From NCBI GenBank assembly GCA_964584995.1, contig CAZPCA010000105.1, positions 1 through 8,991 of the forward strand: a DNA stretch of 8,991 nt, written 5' to 3'. A model generated the notes under the pieces. It searched no databases, had not been told where the DNA came from, and saw only the letters and a program-made list of their open reading frames with translations. Position 1 is the first letter of the stretch; every line of letters begins with the position of its first letter. The DNA comes from JAJTFW01 sp964584995. Lineage in GTDB: Bacteria; Bacteroidota; Bacteroidia; AKYH767-A; OLB10. Positions 1-6,629 of the stretch are shown piece by piece. The position numbers and the translations under genes are program-made.

Positions 1-1
1 G

Positions 2-1561
2 CTGAGTCCGCGGGAACTGATACATCCGCATTCGCAACTCAGCGGCAAACCACCCGTACTGCGTAAAACGAAACACTGGTACCTGCCCCTCGACAAGATG
101 CAGCAGGAATGGTTGCAGGACTGGATGCTGTCCAAGGAAGACAGCTGGAAGAAAAATGTATTCGGACAATGCAAGAGCTGGCTTGACCAGGGACTCCAGC
201 CGAGGGCTGTCACCCGCGACCTCGATTGGGGTGTTCCTGTTCCCCTGCCCGGCAACGAAGGCAAGGTGCTCTATGTCTGGTTCGATGCCCCCATCGGTTA
301 TATCAGTGCCACCCGCGCACTGACCAGGCAATGGGAGCATTACTGGAAAGACAAAGAGACGCGTCTTATCCATTTTATCGGGAAAGACAATATCGTTTTC
401 CACTGCATCATCTTCCCGGCCATGCTCAAGGCCCACGGCGATTACATCCTTCCGGAAAACGTACCGGCCAACGAATTCCTTAACCTGGAAGGGGACAAGA
501 TTTCCACTTCCAGGAACTGGGCTGTATGGCTCCATGAATACCTGCAGGACTTCCCCGGAAAACAGGATGTGCTGCGCTATGCCCTCTGCGCATCGGCACC
601 GGAGACGAAAGACAATGATTTCACCTGGAAAGATTTCCAGGACCGTAACAACAACGAACTGGTAGCCATCTTCGGCAACTTCGTCAACCGCACCCTGGTG
701 CTTTGCGGTAAATACTTTGAAGGCAAGGTCCCTCCGCGCGGCGAACTGCTGGAAGCGGAAAAGGTCTGCCTGGAAGTATTGCGTGCAACCCCCGGCCTCA
801 TACAGGAGAGCATCGGCAAGTACCGCTTCCGCGAAGCGCTCGGCCACCTGATGGACCTCGCACGCGCCGGCAATAAATACCTTGCCGACACCGAGCCCTG
901 GAAGCATCATAAAACAAATCCCGAGTACGTTGCCACGGTGCTCAACATAGCCTTGGAAATCACCACTGCGCTGGCCTATTGCTGCGAACCCTTCCTGCCG
1001 CATACCGCCGAAAAATTAAGGAGCATGCTGAATGTCCCGGCGCACAACTGGCAGGATGCTTTCCGGCATACATTGCTGCCGGCAGGTCACCTTTTGGGTG
1101 AAGTATCCTTGCTTTTCGAAAAGATAGAGGATGAGCAGATCCAACTCCAACTGCAAAAGCTGGAGAACACCAAAACCGCACAAATGAACACGACGGAAGA
1201 ACCCGCGGCCACAAACGCCCTCCAGCCCTTGAAGGCGGAAACCACATACGATGATTTCAGTAAAATGGACCTGCGGGTAGCGACCATCCTCGCTGCAGAA
1301 AAAGTGGAAAAAGCGGACAAGCTGCTGAAGCTTACGCTCGACACCGGTATCGATACGCGCACGGTCGTTTCAGGAATCGCCTTGCATTTCCAGCCGGAAG
1401 AAATCATCGGTCAGCAAGTCACACTACTGGCCAACCTCGCCCCGCGTAAAATCCGTGGTATCGAATCCAATGGTATGATCCTGATGGCGGAAGATGCAGA
1501 GGGAAAGCTGGTTTTTGTCCAACCCGGACGAAAGACCAACGAAGGCAGCAGCATCGCATAA
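2..1561 (+). CDS. metG: Methionyl-tRNA synthetase, 5'-truncated by the window edge
   Basis: This enzyme charges tRNA-Met with methionine in the cytoplasm. The reading frame is open from base 2, and the first visible residues (LSPRELIHPHSQLSG, then HWYLPLD) belong to the stretch just after the zinc-binding knuckle, so the gene starts outside the window. The ATG at 98 is internal. About 519 residues are present; the HIGH motif and zinc cysteines, perhaps 160-170 residues, are missing. VWFDAPIGYISA (from about 279) and FIGKDNIVFH (from about 377) are Rossmann-core motifs. KISTSRNW at 497-520 is the Bacteroidota form of the KMSKS ATP-binding loop. The helical anticodon-binding domain spans roughly 560-1130. 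A linker rich in Gln, Lys, Thr and Ala leads to a C-terminal OB-fold tRNA-binding domain at about 1248-1558 (DLRVATIL, VSGIA, GMILMAE). The gene converges on the esterase, with 71 bp between stop codons and no clear terminator. Confidence 0.97.
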   Translation: MSPRELIHPHSQLSGKPPVLRKTKHWYLPLDKMQQEWLQDWMLSKEDSWKKNVFGQCKSWLDQGLQPRAVTRDLDWGVPVPLPGNEGKVLYVWFDAPIGYISATRALTRQWEHYWKDKETRLIHFIGKDNIVFHCIIFPAMLKAHGDYILPENVPANEFLNLEGDKISTSRNWAVWLHEYLQDFPGKQDVLRYALCASAPETKDNDFTWKDFQDRNNNELVAIFGNFVNRTLVLCGKYFEGKVPPRGELLEAEKVCLEVLRATPGLIQESIGKYRFREALGHLMDLARAGNKYLADTEPWKHHKTNPEYVATVLNIALEITTALAYCCEPFLPHTAEKLRSMLNVPAHNWQDAFRHTLLPAGHLLGEVSLLFEKIEDEQIQLQLQKLENTKTAQMNTTEEPAATNALQPLKAETTYDDFSKMDLRVATILAAEKVEKADKLLKLTLDTGIDTRTVVSGIALHFQPEEIIGQQVTLLANLAPRKIRGIESNGMILMAEDAEGKLVFVQPGRKTNEGSSIA

Positions 1562-1632
1562 GCTGTTGAGGCGGATGTGGACGGAGACCACCATCATCAC
1601 TCCGCTATAAGCTTACTGTGAGCGTTCCATTT

Positions 1633-2334
1633 TCACTTGCTCTCCTGCTCCAGCCATCTTCTCAATTCCTGTAATTCCTCGCTGCTGATCTGGTGCCCCA
1701 TGGGGTANNNNNNNNNNCCCGCCGATTTCAAATTTTGGACAAGGGTTCTTCCATCGCTCAGGGGGATGACCTTATCGCCTGTACCATGGGCCACGAACAC
1801 CGGAATACGAGCTTTTTGTTCGGGAGCCATCTTCCCAAGATCCACATCGGGGGGAAAGCGACCGCTGAGGCAGATGATACCCCGCACCGGGTAGGGAGAT
1901 TGCAATCCGACACGCAATGCCATGATCGCACCCTGACTGAATCCACCGATAAAGAGCTGTGTGGTATCCAGCCGGAGGCTTTTGGCCTTCTCCCGGACAA
2001 AGGCGCGCAGCTGAAGCGTACTGGCGTTGGCCTGTTGTACATCCTCCCGGAAGAGGCCGTTCCCGAACTGCAGGTCGTACCACATATAACCTCCCGATGG
2101 CCTGGCAAAAGGAGCCCGCACGGTCAAGAGCACCCAGCCCCTCGGTAAAGCATCCGAAAGGTCCAGCAGGTCCTTTTCATCGCTGCCCCAACCGTGCAGC
2201 AGTATTACCGCAGGAGCAGGCTTCGACTTATCGCTGCGCGGATCCCTGAGCTCGCAGACCAATTTGGACTGAGAAAGGCAGAGCTTACTGGCCATCAGGA
2301 GCAGCAGGAGCAATGGACTGTACAAATAATTCAT
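1633..2334 (-). CDS. Exported carboxylesterase/phospholipase-family alpha/beta hydrolase (contains assembly gap)
   Basis: This is a serine hydrolase of the carboxylesterase/lysophospholipase (YpfH-like, Abhydrolase_2) family, about 233 residues. The catalytic triad is visible: Ser133 in GFSQGA, Asp187 in HGTGDKVIP and His214 in YPMGHQ. LLHGWGSDE (45-53) forms the oxyanion region. Family members cleave short acyl or lysophospholipid esters; the substrate cannot be told from sequence. I chose the ATG at 2334 because a perfect -7 box lies just upstream and covers the alternative TTG at 2352-2350, which would then not be transcribed. From this ATG the protein begins with a leucine-rich hydrophobic stretch (residues about 4-20, then CLSQSK), suggesting Sec export or a membrane anchor. 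Most relatives are cytosolic, so this is unusual. Ten Ns remove residues between Gly206 and Tyr210; relatives have about seven residues there and only three codons are allotted. The gene is divergent from the PKD protein. Confidence 0.9.
   Translation of the reverse strand: MNYLYSPLLLLLLMASKLCLSQSKLVCELRDPRSDKSKPAPAVILLHGWGSDEKDLLDLSDALPRGWVLLTVRAPFARPSGGYMWYDLQFGNGLFREDVQQANASTLQLRAFVREKAKSLRLDTTQLFIGGFSQGAIMALRVGLQSPYPVRGIICLSGRFPPDVDLGKMAPEQKARIPVFVAHGTGDKVIPLSDGRTLVQNLKSAXXXXYPMGHQISSEELQELRRWLEQESK
1708..1717. other. Assembly gap (10 N)
   Basis: A run of ten N bases lies inside the esterase gene, just upstream of its catalytic-histidine motif. The flanking sequence reads in one frame across exactly ten Ns. 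The length may still be a scaffolding placeholder, because the protein family usually has about four more residues here than the gap allows. Confidence 0.98.
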
Positions 2335-2349
2335 AGCGCTGTATTCTGG

Positions 2350-2357
2350 CAAATATA
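2350..2357 (-). promoter_or_regulatory. Bacteroidota -7 box for the esterase gene
   Basis: On the minus strand this reads TATATTTG, a perfect match to the Bacteroidota -7 element TAnnTTTG. It ends 15 nt before the ATG at 2334, which implies a leader of about 10 nt. No convincing TTTG -33 element lies 19-21 nt further upstream. The position supports the ATG start over the TTG at 2352, since that codon lies inside the box. Confidence 0.5.
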
Positions 2358-2448
2358 ACAGATGCCTGTACAGTTTTTTTCTACTTTAGTTTTGGTATTA
2401 TTCGTACCGACAACCACTTACCCATCTACACCGATTAAAACCGACACC

Positions 2449-4545
2449 ATGAAAAAACTACTATCTGTTGTGTTTTTATTGACACTTTACTGCTCCTTGC
2501 TCGAGGCACAAAATCAAATCCAGATGCCATTGCCTGCACAATCCACCACATTCAGCGGTAATGTAAGGGGGTACTACTTCGTAGCTCCCAGCTGCTTCAC
2601 TATCACTGGTCTCGAAGTCCCCAGCGATGCCAGTACGGGTTTGCAGAACATCGCCTTATTGCGGTTTGATTCGATTCCACCGCTTTACTCTGCCACCACA
2701 GACAGTTTCGATGTCTTGTTCCTGACACAGAACGACCCAACCACGGGCATCATACCTGTCAACATCGAGGTGGCGCCCGGTGACATCATCGGGATACTGG
2801 GAAACAGAGCCGACAATAACTCCTATGCCCCATCGCCTGCCAGCTCCAACATCAACGGATTACCAGTCACACTATCCAGAATAGGCATGCAATTCCCTTT
2901 GTCCAGTACCGCTCCAACGCAGGTATGGACAGAAAATGCAGGGTCCATCAGCCGGGTGTACATCTACTACGACACGACTACCACCATCAATGTGGTGGCT
3001 AACTGGCAAGGAGGATTCACTTATTCTTTCAGTAACGGCGCCAGTTCTGCGGCTACATCCATCTGGGATTACGGCGATGGATCCCCGTTAGATACTGCAT
3101 ACAATCCCACGCACGTATTCCCGGGACCTGGTACGTATGACATCTGCTCGTACATCACGGGGCTCTGCACTTCGGATACGGTATGCACCCAAATCATCAT
3201 CTGCCCTGCTCCTGCACTGGCAGACTACAACTATACCATCAACTATCCATCCGTCAACTTCAGTGATGCCTCACAGAATACCACAACCTGGCAGTGGGAT
3301 TTCGGGGACGGAAATACGTCCACCTTGCAGAACCCCAGCCATACGTATGCCACTTTTGGTTTGTATTCCGTATGCCTGTCGGTTCAAGACACCTGCGGAG
3401 GCATCAATACTGAGTGTAAAAACATCTCCGTTTGTCCCGGCAATGTTCCGGTCAATCTCGGAGCCGACATCACTGCCTGCGGCTCGACGGTGATTTCACT
3501 GCCTGGATATACCACCTACACATGGAGTACGGGAGGCAGCGCAGCTTCTATAACGGCTACGAACAGCGGAAATTACAGCGTGGTAGTGACGGATGCCAAT
3601 GGATGTTCCGGGACAGACACCATCAATGTCACCATCAACCCGCTTCCTCCGGCTAATCTGGGCAACAACATCACCCAATGTGGAGGCAGCGTCACGCTAA
3701 CGCCTTCGGGAGGCAGCAGCGCTTACACCTATAATTGGTCCACAGGAAATGGAAACCCGAGCATTACGGTAACGCAAAGCGGAAATTACAGCGTGGTGGT
3801 GACAGATAACCTGAACTGCAGTAGTAGCGCGAGCGTTACTGTCACCATCAACCCGGTGCCGCTTGTATTTCTGGGCAATGACATCACCATCTGTCAGGGA
3901 TTCGTCTCCTTGAGTGCCCCCAGCGGTACCGGATACACCTACTCCTGGAATACCGGATCCACGCTCGCTTCCATTCTGGTGAGCAGCAGCGGCACTTACA
4001 CGGTGGTTGTCACCAACAGCTTCAACTGTAGCAATTCCGATACCATTCAGGTAACCATGCTGCCCGTAGTTACATACGTAGAGCAAGATACTGCAGCTTG
4101 TATCTTCGATGCGCCTTTTGCCCTTTCGCCCGGCAATCCTGCGGGGGGTACCTATTCCGGTCCGGGCGTAACCGGTAACATATTCGATCCTCAAGCCGCG
4201 GGATTGGGCAATAAAAACATCATTTACGCTTATACTGATACCGCCGGCTGTGTGGGGAGGGACACTTCCATTATCAACGTTAGTACCTGTACCGGTTTAG
4301 CGGAACAGAATACTACATACATTTCCATCTTCCCCAACCCGGGTGCAGGCATCTTCCACTTCCGCACCGAAGACATCGCTGACGAAATCCGTATCACCGA
4401 TGTGCAAGGAAGGGTAATGAAAGCACTTGTTCCCACTTCACGACAATTCGACATGGATTTACGGACATTCAGCGATGGTCATTACCTTGTTCAGGTACAC
4501 AGAGGAGATCAAGTCTCTACACATCCGCTTGTGATCAGACACTGA
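2449..4545 (+). CDS. T9SS-secreted cell-surface protein with PKD and Ig-like repeats
   Basis: This is a predicted surface or extracellular protein of 698 residues, exported by Sec and then by the type IX system; its ligand or role is unknown. The start at 2449 gives a classic signal peptide (MKKLLSVVFLLTLYCSLLEA, cleavage after Ala20). An in-frame ATG at 2362 would add 29 residues ahead of it and bury the signal. Residues about 21-180 form a beta-rich N-terminal region I do not recognise. Two PKD domains follow at about 185-255 (WDYGDG at 206) and 263-332 (WDFGDG at 283). Three tandem Ig-like repeats span about 335-539. A fourth beta segment (about 540-618) includes a GGTYSGPGV motif common in such proteins. 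The sorting domain starts near 622 (ISIFPNP) and runs to the end, with the usual Gly-x-Tyr-x-Val-x-Val strand (GHYLVQV). Paired cysteines in the repeats suggest disulfides. An intrinsic terminator follows, so the gene is probably monocistronic. Adhesion or matrix roles are guesses. Confidence 0.93.
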   Translation: MKKLLSVVFLLTLYCSLLEAQNQIQMPLPAQSTTFSGNVRGYYFVAPSCFTITGLEVPSDASTGLQNIALLRFDSIPPLYSATTDSFDVLFLTQNDPTTGIIPVNIEVAPGDIIGILGNRADNNSYAPSPASSNINGLPVTLSRIGMQFPLSSTAPTQVWTENAGSISRVYIYYDTTTTINVVANWQGGFTYSFSNGASSAATSIWDYGDGSPLDTAYNPTHVFPGPGTYDICSYITGLCTSDTVCTQIIICPAPALADYNYTINYPSVNFSDASQNTTTWQWDFGDGNTSTLQNPSHTYATFGLYSVCLSVQDTCGGINTECKNISVCPGNVPVNLGADITACGSTVISLPGYTTYTWSTGGSAASITATNSGNYSVVVTDANGCSGTDTINVTINPLPPANLGNNITQCGGSVTLTPSGGSSAYTYNWSTGNGNPSITVTQSGNYSVVVTDNLNCSSSASVTVTINPVPLVFLGNDITICQGFVSLSAPSGTGYTYSWNTGSTLASILVSSSGTYTVVVTNSFNCSNSDTIQVTMLPVVTYVEQDTAACIFDAPFALSPGNPAGGTYSGPGVTGNIFDPQAAGLGNKNIIYAYTDTAGCVGRDTSIINVSTCTGLAEQNTTYISIFPNPGAGIFHFRTEDIADEIRITDVQGRVMKALVPTSRQFDMDLRTFSDGHYLVQVHRGDQVSTHPLVIRH
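3451..4065 (+). repeat. Three tandem Ig-like repeats within the surface protein
   Basis: Units start at about 3451, 3652 and 3865 (67, 71 and about 67 codons). Each follows the pattern LGxxITxC, then YxWSTG or WNTG, then SGxYxVVVT, then C, then the strand before the next unit. Units 1 and 2 are also conserved at DNA level: 3565-3594 and 3778-3807 match at 28 of 30 bases, and 15 bases are identical at 3628-3642 and 3841-3855. This points to fairly recent duplication or gene conversion of units 1 and 2. Confidence 0.85.
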
Positions 4546-4561
4546 TACCAGCAGAAAAAAT

Positions 4562-4597
4562 AAAAAGGACATCGTTTCACTACGGTGTCTTTTTTTT
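4562..4597 (+). terminator. Rho-independent terminator after the PKD/T9SS gene
   Basis: A 13-bp stem (4562-4574 with 4583-4595, including two G-U pairs) encloses an 8-nt loop, and the right arm runs into an eight-T tract at 4590-4597. The left arm starts with five A residues, so the hairpin is partly symmetric. It lies 16 bp after the stop codon. Confidence 0.9.
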
Positions 4598-4650
4598 GCG
4601 TTCTATATGCGCAATGTCACTTTTCATTAACGCATTCCAAATATCCTGGG

Positions 4651-4713
4651 GCTTGGAAAGAGGGAGTGCTCCGTGTAACTCCGTGCTCTAAGGGTCTCTG
4701 TGGTGAAGAATCT
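4651..4713 (+). repeat. Direct repeat, copy 1
   Basis: The core 4673-4713 aligns without gaps to 4821-4861, matching at 34 of 41 bases and including the shared block TCTGTGGTGAA. Weaker similarity extends about 20 bases to the left. TGTGGTGAA-type strings are familiar to me as dispersed intergenic repeats in environmental Bacteroidota, but that is recollection and not checked here. Confidence 0.7.
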
Positions 4714-4736
4714 ATGTCGCTAATCGAGAGCCAGGG

Positions 4737-4795
4737 CTTCGACTTTGGTTCCTGAGCTTGCCTGTTCCGCCGAAGGCGAATCGAAGGGCGCTCAG
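4737..4795. repeat. Palindromic (REP-like) element
   Basis: Three inverted pairs overlap here: CTTCGA (4737-4742) with TCGAAG (4781-4786), CTGAGC (4752-4757) with GCTCAG (4790-4795), and a tight CGCC-GAA-GGCG hairpin (4768-4778). The first two pairs interleave instead of nesting, so they cannot both form in a simple hairpin. The arms resemble extragenic palindromes, but no wider family can be shown from one copy. Confidence 0.5.
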
Positions 4796-4800
4796 CCACC

Positions 4801-4861
4801 GGTTGAAAAAGGGCAGTCATGTGGATCTCTATGCTCTAAGTGTTTCTGTGGTGAAAAATCT
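4801..4861 (+). repeat. Direct repeat, copy 2
   Basis: Second copy of the repeat at 4651-4713, offset by 148 bp in the core. It contains the identical blocks TGCTCTAAG and TCTGTGGTGAA. The sequence following each copy differs but carries palindromes in both cases. Confidence 0.7.
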
Positions 4862-4882
4862 CGTCCTACTGGAACAGAGGCT

Positions 4883-4903
4883 CTTCGCCCCTCAGTAGCG
4901 AAG
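4883..4903. repeat. Short hairpin CTTCGC/GCGAAG
   Basis: A perfect 6-bp inverted repeat (4883-4888 with 4898-4903) encloses a 9-base loop and can be extended by one G-T pair. It follows direct repeat copy 2, much as the larger palindrome follows copy 1. It overlaps an alternative pairing of CTACTG (4866-4871) with CAGTAG (4893-4898). Confidence 0.4.
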
Positions 4904-4905
4904 GA

Positions 4906-4950
4906 CCTAGGATAATCAAACCCCATGAGCATATCCTGGCCATACAGGAT
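4906..4950 (+). promoter_or_regulatory. Mutually exclusive hairpins upstream of the nuclease gene
   Basis: The segment TATCCTG (4932-4938) can pair with the upstream AGGATA (4909-4914, about 8 bp with a G-T pair) or with the downstream CAGGAT (4945-4950, a perfect 6-bp stem with a 6-base loop). The geometry resembles an attenuator, but it may only be another palindromic repeat. It lies 33 bp before the ATG and possibly upstream of the transcript start. Confidence 0.25.
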
Positions 4951-4983
4951 TGCAAAGCGCATTATTCCGTAAATTCGCAAGCT

Positions 4984-6624
4984 ATGCGAAAAATGGTATT
5001 GTTGCTATCGCTGCTGTGTGCAATGCAGTTGGTCAAGGCTCAGGGATTGACGGTAAGTCCATCCCAGCTGAACTTCGGAATCGTCACGGAATCCAGCCCC
5101 GACAGTCTGCAGATCACCGTCAGCAACAACAGCGGACATACTATAACGATTACGGGTTACCGCTTTTACAGCTATTACAATCATTTCCCGTTCAGCACTA
5201 CCGCCGGCAGCGTCAGCCTCCCCGGTGGAGCCAGTCAATCGCTCTGGATACGTTTCGCGCCGCAACAGAATGTTTTTTTCGAGTCCGAACTTTTCATCCT
5301 CAACGATGGTAAGACCGGGGCCTTACGTGTCGATTTGAAAGGACAGGGAAGATTCAGCCATCCCTACTACGCCGGCACGGAAAATACTGCAGAGGAAATC
5401 CTGAAAGACAGTTTACAGGCTATCACTGGACGCAATTATTTCAATGCCGGCTACGTCGTGGCGCGCGATTCCATGTTCATGTCCTATGACAATGAAAAGG
5501 TGAATGGTCAGGGTGCGGCCGTCAATACGATTGAATGCGTTTACACCGGCAGGAAAGCCACTGGATACATCGACCGTACGGATTGTCAAACGAACTTTTC
5601 GTTCAATACCGAACATACGTTCCCCCAGGGATTTTTCAATTCCCTGGAACCGATGCGTGCCGATATCTACCATTTGTATCCCACCGATGACCTGGCCAAC
5701 AACATCCGGGCAAGTCTTCCATTCGGCATCGTCAGCAATCCCACCTGGCAACAAGGCGGCAGTAAGGGAGATGCCAGCACCTTCGAACCTCGCGACCTGC
5801 ACAAGGGAAGAGTGGCAAGAGCCATGATGTATTTTGTGATGCGGTACCAGAACTACACCGGATTCATGACGGCACAGGAGGGAATTCTGCGCCAGTGGCA
5901 TCAGCAGTTTCCGGTAGACAACCGAGAACTCGTGCGCAGCAACAAAATAGCCTTGCTGCAATTGAACCGCAATCCTTTTGTGGATTATCCGCAGTTCATT
6001 GAACGCATTACTTCGCTCAGCAATTTATCCGTGGGCACTGTTGCTGCATCGGCGGATAGCCCTACCGATACCATTGACTTCGGTTTCATCAATACGGCGA
6101 ACCCTGCCACTTACACCTATTGGCTGATGAACGACGGGAACCAACCGTTCACCCTCAGCAACCTCAACCTTAATCCACAGGCCAATCTGAGTTTTATCAA
6201 CGGCACAGGGACTACCACCATCGTTAATCCGGGAGAAGCAGTTCCCATCCAGCTCCAGCTGGCTAATGCTGTTCCTGGAGGAGTGTTCACCGGTACTCTA
6301 CTTTACTCCGTACAGGGAACGGGCTTACTTTCCAATGTGATTGTACCCATTCGTGCACAGCTGAGTTTTACGGGAATGGAAACGATACAAACGATCTCAA
6401 AGGGATACGTATTCCCGAATCCTGCCAGCGAAACAGTTTGTGTATCTCCAGTACCTGAGGGATGGATCAGGGTTTACGACCTCAACGGAAAAGAAATGAG
6501 GGTTGAATTTTCTGAAGATGCGGAATGCAATACCCTTACGGGAGATTTATCGCCTGGAGTATATATTCTGGAATGGATCAGTAAAGGCGCAGTGTACCGC
6601 TCCCGCTGGTCAAGGATTCCCTGA
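4984..6624 (+). CDS. Secreted endonuclease I with Ig/ASH-like domains and T9SS sorting domain
   Basis: This is a predicted extracellular nuclease of the EndA/NucM/Vvn family (non-specific DNA/RNA endonuclease, metal-dependent beta-beta-alpha fold), 546 residues. A signal peptide covers residues 1-19 (cleavage VKA|Q). Residues about 21-120 form an ASH/choice-of-anchor-like beta domain (VSPSQLNFG, then FAPQ). The nuclease domain spans about 126-343: NTEHTFPQ holds Glu210 and the likely general base His211, followed by ADIYHLYPTD (His230) and NN (239-240) for metal binding, then RNPFVDYPQ near 329-337. A second ASH-like domain covers about 350-460 (IDFGFINTANPATYTYWLMNDG). The sorting domain runs about 470-546 (VFPNPAS at 476). 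Likely roles are DNA scavenging for nucleotides or phosphate, or degradation of extracellular DNA; these are inferences. Homologues with similar architecture are common in Bacteroidota. The stop lies 5 bp from the convergent rhodanese-thioredoxin stop, with no terminator visible between them. Confidence 0.93.
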   Translation: MRKMVLLLSLLCAMQLVKAQGLTVSPSQLNFGIVTESSPDSLQITVSNNSGHTITITGYRFYSYYNHFPFSTTAGSVSLPGGASQSLWIRFAPQQNVFFESELFILNDGKTGALRVDLKGQGRFSHPYYAGTENTAEEILKDSLQAITGRNYFNAGYVVARDSMFMSYDNEKVNGQGAAVNTIECVYTGRKATGYIDRTDCQTNFSFNTEHTFPQGFFNSLEPMRADIYHLYPTDDLANNIRASLPFGIVSNPTWQQGGSKGDASTFEPRDLHKGRVARAMMYFVMRYQNYTGFMTAQEGILRQWHQQFPVDNRELVRSNKIALLQLNRNPFVDYPQFIERITSLSNLSVGTVAASADSPTDTIDFGFINTANPATYTYWLMNDGNQPFTLSNLNLNPQANLSFINGTGTTTIVNPGEAVPIQLQLANAVPGGVFTGTLLYSVQGTGLLSNVIVPIRAQLSFTGMETIQTISKGYVFPNPASETVCVSPVPEGWIRVYDLNGKEMRVEFSEDAECNTLTGDLSPGVYILEWISKGAVYRSRWSRIP

Positions 6625-6629
6625 AAAAT

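Larger units (their letters stand above)
4598..4983. other. Non-coding repeat-rich intergenic region
   Basis: About 386 bp between the terminator and the nuclease start carry no credible gene; the short minus-strand reading frames here run through the repeats themselves. The stretch contains two diverged direct repeats about 150 bp apart, several short palindromes with CTTCG/CGAAG and CTGAGC/GCTCAG arms, and a nine-base direct repeat ATATCCTGG (4641-4649 and 4931-4939) near its ends. The nuclease promoter should lie at the right end: TAAATTCG (4970-4977) differs from the -7 consensus by one base and has TTG at 4950-4952, a slightly short spacing. Confidence 0.7.

Noticed and set aside
1571..1605. 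Hairpin GCGGA-t-GTG / CACTCCGC between metG and the esterase as a bidirectional terminator
   Set aside because: The stem has a bulge and a long loop and lacks a T tract on either side.
2366..2373. CTGTACAG palindrome between the divergent genes as an operator
   Set aside because: An isolated 8-bp palindrome has no second copy or regulator in view, so chance is a sufficient explanation.
2382..2389. TACTTTAG as the -7 box of the PKD/T9SS gene
   Set aside because: It has one mismatch in the conserved TTTG and no -33 partner; the promoter position is left open.
3697..4194. 165-codon minus-strand frame opposite the Ig-like repeats
   Set aside because: It mirrors the repeats of the sense gene and shows no domain or start context of its own.
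4651..4861. CRISPR-like array
   Set aside because: There are only two diverged copies with a spacing of about 150 bp, unlike CRISPR repeats and spacers, and no cas genes.
4641..4939. Nine-base direct repeat ATATCCTGG as a target-site duplication of an inserted element
   Set aside because: There are no terminal inverted repeats at the matching ends and no transposase, and a nine-base match within about 400 bp is not very unlikely by chance.
4617..4980. Two short minus-strand frames (67 and 62 codons) in the intergenic region
   Set aside because: Both read through the direct repeats and palindromes, and the similar peptides in the two come from the repeat itself.
5413..5961. 182-codon open frame on the minus strand inside the nuclease gene
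   Set aside because: It is antisense to the well-supported nuclease domain, has no family motifs, and its openness follows from codon bias on the other strand.
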